A stretch of 27,700 nucleotides of DNA from Kiritimatiellia bacterium (GTDB lineage: Bacteria > Verrucomicrobiota > Kiritimatiellia > RFP12 > UBA1067): assembly GCA_016302985.1 (NCBI GenBank), contig JAEDMN010000011.1, forward strand, positions 1 through 27,700. Reading direction: 5' to 3'. Made by a program: the position numbers and the translations under genes. The notes under the pieces were generated by a model. It was not told where the DNA came from and searched no databases. It worked only from the letters and a program-made list of their open reading frames with translations. This document shows, one piece after another, positions 1-6,955 of the stretch; position 1 is the stretch's first letter; each line of letters begins with the position of its first letter.

Positions 1-845
1 GAGTCGGAGTCGATGTTGATCTTGCACACGGCGCTCTTGGCGGCCTGGCGGAGCTGCTCCTCCGGGATGCCGACCGCGTCCGGCAGCTTGCCGCCGAACT
101 TGTTGATCGTGTCGACCTCTTCCTGCGGGACGGAGGACGAGCCGTGGAGGACGATCGGGAAGCCCGGGAGCTTCTCCTCGATGGCCTTGAGGACGTCGAA
201 CGCCAGCGGCGGCGGGACGAGCTTGCCCGTCTGCGGGTCGCGCGTGCACTGCTCGGGCGTGAACTTGTAGGCGCCGTGCGACGTGCCGATGGAGATCGCG
301 AGCGAGTCGCAGCCCGTGCGCGTCGCGAAGTCGATCACTTCCTCGGGCTTCGTGTAGTGGCTCTCCGCCGCGCTGACCTCGTCCTCGACGCCGGCCAGCA
401 CGCCGAGCTCGGCCTCGACCGTGACGTCGTGGGCGTGGGCGTACTCGACGACCTTCTTCGTGAGGGCGACGTTCTCCTCGTACGGGAGGCTGGAGCCGTC
501 GATCATCACGGACGAGAAGCCGGAGTCGATGCAGCTCTTGCACGTCTCGAAGCTGTCGCCGTGGTCGAGGTGGAGCACGATCTGGGGAGCCGCGCAGCCG
601 AGCTCCTTGGCGTACTCGACCGCGCCCTGCGCCATGTAGCGGAGGATCGTCGGATTCGCGTACTTGCGGGCGCCCTTCGACACCTGCATGATCACCGGGG
701 ACTTCGTCTCGACGGCGGCCTGGACGATGGCCTGCATCTGCTCCATCGTGTTGAAGTTGAACGCCGGGATGGCGTAGCCGCCCGTGACGGCCTTGGCGAA
801 CATCTCCTTCGTGTTGACGAGGCCGAGTTCCTTGTAGCTGGTCAT
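1..845 (-). CDS. fba: Class II fructose-bisphosphate aldolase (3' end outside window)
   Basis: Cytoplasmic glycolytic/gluconeogenic enzyme that reversibly cleaves fructose-1,6-bisphosphate to dihydroxyacetone phosphate and glyceraldehyde-3-phosphate, using zinc. The frame opens at 845 (MTSYKELGLVNTKEMF) and runs off the left edge after about 281 codons, so the C-terminus is missing. Family landmarks visible are AIPAFNFN near residues 25-32, the metal/active-site HLDHGD motif (His92, Asp94, His95), GTSHGAYKF and VLHGSSSVP, which carry further zinc-binding histidines. The start is supported by an AAGGAAGG ribosome site about 10 nt upstream and by an extended -10 promoter within the end of the upstream transporter gene. 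It has its own promoter, so it need not be cotranscribed with the transporter. Identity is secure at family level; substrate specificity (fructose- versus tagatose-bisphosphate) cannot be settled from this fragment. Confidence 0.95.
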   Translation of the reverse strand, partial: MTSYKELGLVNTKEMFAKAVTGGYAIPAFNFNTMEQMQAIVQAAVETKSPVIMQVSKGARKYANPTILRYMAQGAVEYAKELGCAAPQIVLHLDHGDSFETCKSCIDSGFSSVMIDGSSLPYEENVALTKKVVEYAHAHDVTVEAELGVLAGVEDEVSAAESHYTKPEEVIDFATRTGCDSLAISIGTSHGAYKFTPEQCTRDPQTGKLVPPPLAFDVLKAIEEKLPGFPIVLHGSSSVPQEEVDTINKFGGKLPDAVGIPEEQLRQAAKSAVCKINIDSD

Positions 846-885
846 TTGAATCTATCCTTCCTTTGGTTGAAAATCAAGTCCGTGT

Positions 886-914
886 AGTATAGCACTACCG
901 CTTGCGCCCCGCAA
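886..914 (-). promoter_or_regulatory. Promoter of fba, extended -10
   Basis: On the minus strand TGC-TATACT occupies 894-886, with TTGCGG at 914-909 as a -35 at exactly 17 bp spacing. The predicted start near 879 gives a ~34-nt leader carrying the AAGGAAGG site. The promoter overlaps the last codons and stop of the Na/Pi transporter gene. No experimental support is available here. Confidence 0.7.
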
Positions 915-2601
915 GGGTTTCGGCGATGTTGAGGTAGTAGGCGCGCACGCGCTCGTACGCGTTGATGATGTCCAGCTCGACGAGCACGCGCACGGACGAC
1001 CCCGGGTCCTCCGGCCCGACGCGGCCGAGCTGCGTGTGGCGGCACTCACGGATGAACTCGTGCAGGTCCTTCGACTCGTTCTGGACCTGGTCGATGTCGA
1101 TCGTCGGCCGCGGGGAGCGGATCCAGGGCGTCACCTGCGCCGCGAACGCGGCCACGCGGTCGTGCACGGAGAGGATCACCTGCAGCGAGACGTCGGAGAT
1201 GCGCTGGTTCTGCTTGCGCAGCCGCTTCACGGCCTTGAGCACCGCCGCCACCTCGTCCGACACGCTCTCGAGCTCGTCCGTCAGGCGCAGCAGCCGGCGC
1301 GCGCGCTCCGCGACGTCCCAGCTCAGGCGCTTGGACATCACGCTCCCGAGGAAGTCCGTCACCTCCTTCTGGACCGTGTCGAGGATGTCCTCCCGGTGCG
1401 TGATGTGGTTCTCGTCCGCCTCGTCGCTCTCCCCCGCGATCACCTTCCGCGCGCAGGCCAGCAGCTCAAGGTCGCTCTCCTTCATGAAGTTGACCTCCTG
1501 CAGCGCCTGGTCGCAGGCGATGACGGGGGACATCAGCGTGCCGACCTTGAGGCACGAGAGGTGCGGCTTCTCGTTCTCGGGCTGCTTCACGATGCGCTCG
1601 ATCAGACGGCAGAACGGCCGCGCGACCGGGAAGAAGATCAGGCCGCGGCAGCAGGCGAAGAGGGTGTCGGTCACGGCGATCGGCGCCATCATGTGGGTGA
1701 ACGCCTGCGTGGCCTGGCCGCTCACCACGATCGTCTCCACCGCCCCGTAGTTCGGGAAGAGCGCCTGGCCGGCCTTCACGAACAGCGGGAAGAACGGCAG
1801 CAGGACGACCGAGCCGACCAGGTTCGACAGCGTGTGCGAGAGCGCCGTGCGCTTCGCGTCCGCCGTCCCCCCGATCGCCGCGATCCAGCCCGTCGCCGTC
1901 GTGCCGACGTTCGCGCCGAAGAGCACCGCGATCGCCACGTCGTACGCGATCAACCCCTGCTGCGCGAGCGCCATCGCGATCGCGATGGTCGCCGCCGAGC
2001 TCTGGATGACCGCCGTGAGCAGCATCGCGCAGACCGCGACCTTCACGACGCCGAACGCGCTCGCCGCGCTCATGGAGGTGAAGACCTTCGCGACCTCGGG
2101 GTTCTGCTTGATCGGCGCGACGCCCTTCGACATGAAGTAGAGCCCCATGAACACGAGGCCGAGGCCGATCACCGTCAGGCCGAGGTTGTGCACGCGCTCG
2201 CCGCGCACGAAGAAATAGAGGACGCCGCCCAGCGCGAGCCCGATGAGGCCGAGCATCTGCGGGTCCGGCGCATACGCGATGATCCACACCGTCGCCGTCG
2301 TGCCGATGTTCGCGCCGATCAGCACCGAGAACGCCTGCGGCAGCGTCATGAGCGCCGTGGAGACGAACCCGACGAGCATGACCGTGATGATCGAACTCGA
2401 CTGGACGATGATGGTGGAGAGCACGCCCGTGCCGACGCCGACGAGGCGGTGGCTCGTCGCATGCGCCATGAACTTCCGGAGGCCGCTGCCGGCCGTCGCC
2501 TGCAGGCCCTCCGACAAGTGCTTCATGCCCAGGAGGAAAATGCCAAGCCCCCCGAGCACGGTGCCGAGGATTTGCAGGACCAGCAGCAGGTTTTCTTTCA
2601 T
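895..2601 (-). CDS. Na/Pi cotransporter family protein with C-terminal PhoU-like domain
   Basis: Inner-membrane protein of 568 residues, a usual length for bacterial NptA/YjbB-type sodium-phosphate cotransporters. The membrane half contains the two inverted-repeat signatures of the family: IIVQSSS (to residue 70) followed by IGANIGTTAT (~95-104), and VIQSSAAT (~199-205) followed by GANVGTTAT (~229-237). Hydrophobic segments surround both. From about residue 370 the sequence turns soluble and helical, matching the PhoU-like tail that often regulates these carriers. The start MKENLLLVLQILG is the first in frame and lies only 9 nt from a -10 element, so the mRNA may be nearly leaderless. Function as phosphate uptake (or efflux, as proposed for YjbB) is family knowledge; direction of transport is not evident from sequence. 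Confidence 0.92.
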   Translation of the reverse strand: MKENLLLVLQILGTVLGGLGIFLLGMKHLSEGLQATAGSGLRKFMAHATSHRLVGVGTGVLSTIIVQSSSIITVMLVGFVSTALMTLPQAFSVLIGANIGTTATVWIIAYAPDPQMLGLIGLALGGVLYFFVRGERVHNLGLTVIGLGLVFMGLYFMSKGVAPIKQNPEVAKVFTSMSAASAFGVVKVAVCAMLLTAVIQSSAATIAIAMALAQQGLIAYDVAIAVLFGANVGTTATGWIAAIGGTADAKRTALSHTLSNLVGSVVLLPFFPLFVKAGQALFPNYGAVETIVVSGQATQAFTHMMAPIAVTDTLFACCRGLIFFPVARPFCRLIERIVKQPENEKPHLSCLKVGTLMSPVIACDQALQEVNFMKESDLELLACARKVIAGESDEADENHITHREDILDTVQKEVTDFLGSVMSKRLSWDVAERARRLLRLTDELESVSDEVAAVLKAVKRLRKQNQRISDVSLQVILSVHDRVAAFAAQVTPWIRSPRPTIDIDQVQNESKDLHEFIRECRHTQLGRVGPEDPGSSVRVLVELDIINAYERVRAYYLNIAETLAGRKR

Positions 2602-2610
2602 GCGCCCACC

Positions 2611-2619
2611 AGTATATCA
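2611..2619 (-). promoter_or_regulatory. Promoter of the Na/Pi transporter; its TG is the miaA stop codon
   Basis: TGA-TATACT reads on the minus strand from 2619 to 2611. TGA (2619-2617) is the stop codon of miaA and also supplies the TG of the extended -10. Only GGTGGGCGC separates the hexamer from the transporter ATG, so the start of transcription would lie about 3-4 nt before translation. No good -35 is seen. Confidence 0.6.
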
Positions 2620-3375
2620 AATGTCCGCGCCGAACGGGACGGAATCGGAATCGGGGAGGGTCACCGTCCAGGGGCCGTGCGCGTCCCAGACCCGCCGCAC
2701 CCGCGCCGCGGTCTCCCCCGCCGTCGCGCCGATCGGGACCCAGAGCGGGGTGGCCTGGTGGCGGAACCACGTGTCCTGCCGCTTCGCGAGCTGGCGGGTG
2801 CGCACGAGGATGCGTTCGCGGACCTCCGCGAGCGGCAGGCCGTCGATGAACTCCTTGTAGCCGATCGCCGCGGACGCGGTGTCGGACCAGACGGGATAGG
2901 CCTCCCGCAGCGCGGCGACCTCCGCCGCCAGCCCGTCCAGGAACATCGTGTCGAGCCGGGCCGCGATGCGGGCGTGCAGCACGGGCCGCTCGGCCTGCAG
3001 CACGGGATACGCCGGCGGCGGATTCGTCCAGCGCCGGTCCAGCCCGCGCAGCAGCGCGGAGAAGTAGAGCCCCGTGCCGCCCACGACCACGACGGGCCGG
3101 TCCGCCGGCAGCCCGGCCAGCCAGGCCGCCGCCGCGCGCAGCCAGGCGCCGCTGGAGAAATGCTCGGCGGGGGTCACGACGTCGACGCCGCCCATGTCGA
3201 ACTCGGCGCGCTCGGACGCCGGCGGCTTCGCCGTCCCCACGTCCATCCCCCGGTAGACGAGCATCGAGTCGGCGCTCAGGACCGCCGCGCCCATCTCCCG
3301 CGCAAGCTGCGCGGCGGCCGCGGACTTCCCGCTCGCCGTCGCGCCCGCCAGGAGATAGGCCGCACGCCGGATCAT
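2617..3375 (-). CDS. miaA: tRNA dimethylallyltransferase, unusually short
   Basis: Adds a dimethylallyl group to N6 of A37 in tRNAs reading UNN codons. The protein is 252 residues against about 300-316 for typical MiaA. It shows the P-loop AGATASGKS (~10-18), SADSMLVYRGMDVGTAKP, GGTGLYFSALLRGL, IGYKEF and the C-terminal TRQLAKRQDTWFRH motif. What is missing is the stretch between GGTGLYFSALLRGL and LHARIAARLD, where standard enzymes carry the tRNA-contacting insertion with a conserved D-P-x-A and N-D-x-x-R-x-x-R-A-L-E pattern. The DNA is continuous there, so this is a deletion and not a frameshift. ATG at 3375 overlaps the lspA stop (ATGA), indicating translational coupling; a longer upstream frame only runs antisense-like through lspA. 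MiaA assignment is strong; activity of so compact an enzyme is uncertain. Confidence 0.9.
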   Translation of the reverse strand: MIRRAAYLLAGATASGKSAAAAQLAREMGAAVLSADSMLVYRGMDVGTAKPPASERAEFDMGGVDVVTPAEHFSSGAWLRAAAAWLAGLPADRPVVVVGGTGLYFSALLRGLDRRWTNPPPAYPVLQAERPVLHARIAARLDTMFLDGLAAEVAALREAYPVWSDTASAAIGYKEFIDGLPLAEVRERILVRTRQLAKRQDTWFRHQATPLWVPIGATAGETAARVRRVWDAHGPWTVTLPDSDSVPFGADI

Positions 3376-3881
3376 GCGCCCGCGCGCCCTTTCCGGGCCC
3401 CCTCCGGCCCCGCCTTCCCGCGACGGGACTCGAGGAAACCGCAGACCACCAGGATCGCGGCCGCCACGGTGATGTACGCGTCCGCCACGTTGAAGCACGG
3501 GAAGTGGTGGACGCCCCAGTGGAAGTCGAACATGTCGACCACGAAGCCCCGTGCGACCCGGTCGACGAGGTTGCCGACGATGCCCGCGTAGAGCATCAGC
3601 TCCGCGGCCAAGCCCGTCCACCCGGCCGGGAACACGGCCTTCCGCTTCCAGAAGAGCACGACGAGGGCGACGCAGGCGAAGACGGCCAGCGGCCAGACGT
3701 GCCCCTGGAACATGCCCCACGCACATCCCCGGTTCTCGACGTACGCGAGGTTGAAGAGGCCGTCCAGCACCACGCGGGGAGGCCGGCCCTTCAGAAGGGA
3801 AACGGACGCCGCCTTCACGACCTGGTCCACGAGGAGCAGGTTCGCGACGGCGGCGAGGGTCAGAACGAGGCGCCTGAGCAT
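3372..3881 (-). CDS. lspA: Lipoprotein signal peptidase (signal peptidase II)
   Basis: Inner-membrane aspartyl protease that removes signal peptides from diacylglyceryl-modified prolipoproteins. It has 169 residues, the usual size, with four hydrophobic segments. Family motifs seen are DQVVKA near residues 19-24, ENRGCAWGMF (the N-x-G-x-x-F/W-G box), GNLVDRVARGFVVDMFDFHW with one catalytic Asp, and FNVADAYI with the second. The C-terminus ends in a basic tail. The start codon shares one base with the stop of the DksA-like gene (TGATG) and the stop overlaps miaA (ATGA). The GH2-like protein in this window carries a lipobox and is a plausible client. Confidence 0.95.
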   Translation of the reverse strand: MLRRLVLTLAAVANLLLVDQVVKAASVSLLKGRPPRVVLDGLFNLAYVENRGCAWGMFQGHVWPLAVFACVALVVLFWKRKAVFPAGWTGLAAELMLYAGIVGNLVDRVARGFVVDMFDFHWGVHHFPCFNVADAYITVAAAILVVCGFLESRRGKAGPEGARKGRAGA

Positions 3882-4645
3882 CAGCGGCTACCGAAGGGCT
3901 TCTCCATCGCGGTCTGGCATTCCATGCACGTGTGCACGAACGGCAGGTTCAGGAGGCGCGGCTTGCGGATCAGCTGGCCGCAGACGTCGCAGATGCCGTA
4001 GGTCCCCTCGTCGATGCGCTGCAGCGCCTCGTCGATCTTCTGGATGATCTTGTTCTGCGAGTCGACCTGGCTCAGGTTCTGCAGTCGCATGAACGCGTCC
4101 GAACCGTCGTCGTCCTCGCTGCCGCGGTCGTCGGTCTGCTCCAGCGCGATCGTCTTCAGCGTCGCCGACTGGCCGAGCGCCTCCTGGCGCAGCAGGATGA
4201 GGCGCTTGCGGAACTCCTCGAGGTCCGCCGCGGGGAACTGCAGCGTGGCCTCGCCCTTCGCGCGCGACGTCGGCCGGCGCGAAAGCTTGATGTCCGCCTT
4301 CCCGGGATTGCGCTCCTCGTCCTCGCGCTGGCGCCGCTTCATGCGCTCGGCGAACGAGAACGCCAGGTCCTGGCTGTTGTTCTCGAAGGCCATCGGCGCG
4401 TCGGGCTTCTTCAGCGGCACCTTCGGCGTCTTCTTGACGACGGTGATCGGCTTGCGGACGTATTCCTTCTTCGCGGCCTTCTCGGCCGGCTCGGCGGCGG
4501 GGGCCGGCGGCTCGGCGGCCGGCTTCTTCGCGGCCGCCTTCTTCGCGGGCTCCTTCTTCGCGGGCTCCTTCTTCGCCGCGGCGGCCGGCTTCTTCGCGGC
4601 GGCCGGCTTCTTCGCGGACTCCTTGGACGTCTTCTTCGTGGCCAT
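3881..4645 (-). CDS. DksA/TraR-type zinc-finger protein with histone-H1-like N-terminal tail
   Basis: The protein has 254 residues in two parts. Residues 1 to about 80 are almost only Lys, Ala, Pro and Glu in repeated KKPAAAKK / AKKEPAKKE units, like bacterial histone-H1-like tails, and likely disordered and nucleic-acid binding. From about residue 135 there is a helical coiled-coil region with an acidic turn (SEDDDGSDAF) followed by the C4 zinc finger C219-x2-C222-x17-C240-x2-C243 (ICDVCGQLIRK...HTCMEC), typical of DksA/TraR/CarD-type secondary-channel regulators of RNA polymerase. GGAGGAAG sits 5 nt before ATG at 4645. It overlaps lspA by one base and follows greA by 48 bp with no terminator between. 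A dksA-lspA pair also occurs in Chlamydia as I recall it. The family is confident; ppGpp dependence is unknown. Confidence 0.88.
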   Translation of the reverse strand: MATKKTSKESAKKPAAAKKPAAAAKKEPAKKEPAKKAAAKKPAAEPPAPAAEPAEKAAKKEYVRKPITVVKKTPKVPLKKPDAPMAFENNSQDLAFSFAERMKRRQREDEERNPGKADIKLSRRPTSRAKGEATLQFPAADLEEFRKRLILLRQEALGQSATLKTIALEQTDDRGSEDDDGSDAFMRLQNLSQVDSQNKIIQKIDEALQRIDEGTYGICDVCGQLIRKPRLLNLPFVHTCMECQTAMEKPFGSR

Positions 4646-4693
4646 GGCGTCTTCCTCCAGCGTTCGTCAGCTCGGTTCGGTCGTGCGGGCGGC

Positions 4694-6865
4694 TCAGGCC
4701 GCGGGCGTGGCCTTGATCCACGCGCGGAGTTCGTCCGTGAGGGGCTCGACGGCCGAAATCGTCGCGACGGAGGTCCCGCCCTCCGCGTCGGGGAGGTCGA
4801 ACGTGTCGCCGGCCTTCTTGCCCAGCATGTTCTCCGCGAGCTTCGTCTTGTTGGAGATGATGCCGCGCTCGAGGTCGTTGTCCCATTCGCCCAGGACCGT
4901 ATAGACGCGCGTCTCGCCCGCGGAGGTGACGATGCGGACGGTCGTGCCCGGACGGACGACCGACGCGTCGACCTCGGAGAAGTCCACCGCCTTCACGGCG
5001 TTGAGGTCCCCCTGGAGCAGCGTCTGCTTCTGCAGCAGCGCGCGCTGCTCGTCCTTCGCGTACTGGTATTCCGCGTTTTCGGAGAGGTCGCCGTAGCTCT
5101 TCGCGAACTCGATGCGCTTCGTGTTCTCGGGGATGTCCACCTTGATGAGCTTCTCGTACGCGGCCTGGCACTCGGCGTAGGAACGGAGCGAGGTGATGCG
5201 CTCGACCTTCCTGACCGCCTCCTTCTTCGCGAGGCGGGAGGCGAGCTGCGGCACGATCTTCGTCATGCGGACCACGATCATGTGGTGCGTGGAGGGGTCC
5301 CACGCGATGGACGCCTGGAACCGCTCGAAGAACAGCGCCTGGTCGGCGGGCTGGAGCTGGGCGAAGACGCCCTCGAGCCACTTCTGGTCCGCGAACAGGC
5401 GGCGCACGACGTTCTGCATGCGGAGCGTCTCGCCGCCCTGCTTGCCCTCGCCCAGCGCGATCGCGTGCGTCAGGATCACGACCAGCGGCGGCAGCGACGC
5501 CCACTTCTTGAAGCCCTCGTAGCGGCCCAGGACGAGCGTGACGAGCGTCGCCGGCGCGTCCGGCTTCTTCAGGAGCTCCACGACGGCGGCCTCGCAGGCC
5601 GGGTCGTCGACGAACGCGGCGACCGTCTCGGAAAGGAACGGGAAGCACATGCGCGGCAGCGCCGCGAAGAGACGGGCCTTCGCCTCGTCGACCTCGGCCT
5701 TCGCCCGCTCCTCGTCGGTCTCGGACGAACTCGCCAGGAACTCGACCAGACGCCCCGTCTCGCGCGCCGGCAGCGTGCGGGCCGCGACCAGGTAGCGCTC
5801 CTCGTCGTTCTCGTCCAGGGCCCACAGGTAGGCGCGGGACTTCGCCGTCTGCGCATGCGCGTGCCGGTCGTCCAGCAGGAAGCCGTCGAGCTTGAGCTCG
5901 TCGATGCTGAAGGCGATCCGCGCGAACAGCGCGGCGTCCACGCCCTTCGCGCCCTTCAGCGCGAACGCGAGGCGGTCGGCCACGACGGCCTTGCGCTTCA
6001 GCGCCTCGTCGTCGCTCTTCAGCGCCTTGTACTCCTTCGTGTTCTGGAGCTCGCGCACGCTGGAGAGGATGCTCTTGGGGTCCTTCATCTGCTCGAACGC
6101 CCCGTACCAGTCCTCGCCGTAGTCCTCCGCCTTCTGCTTGACGTGGATCGGCTCGGCGCGGCGGGTCGGGATCTCGACCGTCTTGTCCTGGCGCAGCTCG
6201 ACGCGGGCGGCCTCCCAGAACTTCTTCCAGTTCGCGGCCTTCACGAAGCCGTACTGCGCGCACAGCTCCTCGAGACGGGTCACCGGCATGTCGCCGAAGC
6301 TGACCAGCATCGCCTTCAGGAATTCGCCCTTCTTCTCCTTGAGCATCTGCTCGACGCGGGCCGGATCCGACGCCTGGGTGACGAGGATGTGGCCCTCGGG
6401 CGCCAGCACGAGCGTCTCGCACGCGGCGTCGTAGGTGAGCTGGTGGCCGCGGCGCATGGCGAAGTCGACGACGATGCGGCGGTAGAAGTGGTCGATGCGC
6501 TTGACCTGGCCCAGGCCCCACGCCTGGCTGAGGACGCGCGCGCCCGGGGCGAAGGAGAGCAGGCGGTTCAGACGGCCGGCGCACTCCTTCAGGGAGCGCG
6601 TCCTGCTGTCGAAGACGGAGTCGATGAAGGAGAGCGTCTGGCGGTCCTTCGTGGTCGTGCGCAGCGCGTCGCGCACCGCAACCGGCTGGAGCTTGGCCCC
6701 CAGGAGTTCCTGGAAGCGGTAGACGGCCTTGAACGCGTTGTCGAAGTCGGCCGTGTCGACGAGATCCTTGAACAGCGCGGCCGCCAGCGCCTCGCCCTTG
6801 CCCTGAGGCGCGGCCGCGACCTCTTCGAAACGCGCCTTCAGCACCTCTTCCGCCATCTTGTCCAT
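4694..6865 (-). CDS. greA: GreA/GreB-family transcription elongation factor with ~550-residue N-terminal extension
   Basis: Encodes 723 residues, against ~158 for ordinary GreA. The C-terminal ~160 residues are a complete GreA: the coiled-coil tip GDLSENAEYQYAKDEQ keeps the Asp and Glu that stimulate RNA cleavage in backtracked polymerase, followed by the FKBP-like half (VRPGTTVRIVTSAGETRVYTVLG ... ISNKTKLAENMLGKKAGD). The long N-terminal region is rich in helices and includes SQAWGLGQVKRID...VVDFAMRRGHQLTYDAA; I recognise this layout from the long chlamydial GreA (about 720 residues) and take it as a PVC trait. Start at 6865 (MDKMAEEV) is chosen because AAGGAAGG lies 8 nt upstream; an in-frame ATG at 6931 precedes the promoter -10 and would not be transcribed from it. 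The role of the N-terminal part is unknown. Confidence 0.9.
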   Translation of the reverse strand: MDKMAEEVLKARFEEVAAAPQGKGEALAAALFKDLVDTADFDNAFKAVYRFQELLGAKLQPVAVRDALRTTTKDRQTLSFIDSVFDSRTRSLKECAGRLNRLLSFAPGARVLSQAWGLGQVKRIDHFYRRIVVDFAMRRGHQLTYDAACETLVLAPEGHILVTQASDPARVEQMLKEKKGEFLKAMLVSFGDMPVTRLEELCAQYGFVKAANWKKFWEAARVELRQDKTVEIPTRRAEPIHVKQKAEDYGEDWYGAFEQMKDPKSILSSVRELQNTKEYKALKSDDEALKRKAVVADRLAFALKGAKGVDAALFARIAFSIDELKLDGFLLDDRHAHAQTAKSRAYLWALDENDEERYLVAARTLPARETGRLVEFLASSSETDEERAKAEVDEAKARLFAALPRMCFPFLSETVAAFVDDPACEAAVVELLKKPDAPATLVTLVLGRYEGFKKWASLPPLVVILTHAIALGEGKQGGETLRMQNVVRRLFADQKWLEGVFAQLQPADQALFFERFQASIAWDPSTHHMIVVRMTKIVPQLASRLAKKEAVRKVERITSLRSYAECQAAYEKLIKVDIPENTKRIEFAKSYGDLSENAEYQYAKDEQRALLQKQTLLQGDLNAVKAVDFSEVDASVVRPGTTVRIVTSAGETRVYTVLGEWDNDLERGIISNKTKLAENMLGKKAGDTFDLPDAEGGTSVATISAVEPLTDELRAWIKATPAA

Positions 6866-6885
6866 GAAGCTACCCTTCCTTGTTG

Positions 6886-6923
6886 AAAAAAATGCGGGCG
6901 GTATTTTATCACTTTCCGCCCGC
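6886..6923 (-). terminator. Intrinsic terminator of uxaC, with the next promoter in its loop
   Basis: Minus-strand arms GCGGGCGG (6923-6916) and CCGCCCGC (6901-6894) form a perfect 8-bp GC stem, followed by A and seven T (6893-6886). The 14-nt loop contains the extended -10 of the greA-like gene. Confidence 0.75.
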
Positions 6924-6937
6924 AAGCGCAATTGCGC
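6903..6937 (-). promoter_or_regulatory. Promoter of greA-like gene, with a palindrome over the -35
   Basis: TGA-TAAAAT (6911-6903) is an extended -10, and TTGCGC (6931-6926) lies 17 bp upstream as a -35. That -35 is half of a perfect 12-bp palindrome, GCGCAATTGCGC (6926-6937), which could be an operator. Predicted transcription start is near 6896. Confidence 0.65.
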
Positions 6938-6955
6938 AATCTGGACGCCGGACGA

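Noticed and set aside
4491..4620. Tandem DNA repeats in the dksA-like gene as a mobile or minisatellite element
   Set aside because: They simply encode the KKPAAAKK/AKKEP tail in frame.
3932..6886. Long plus-strand open frame opposite the dksA-like and greA-like genes
   Set aside because: Leu/Arg-rich shadow with no recognisable domain, while the minus strand encodes clear GreA and zinc-finger motifs.
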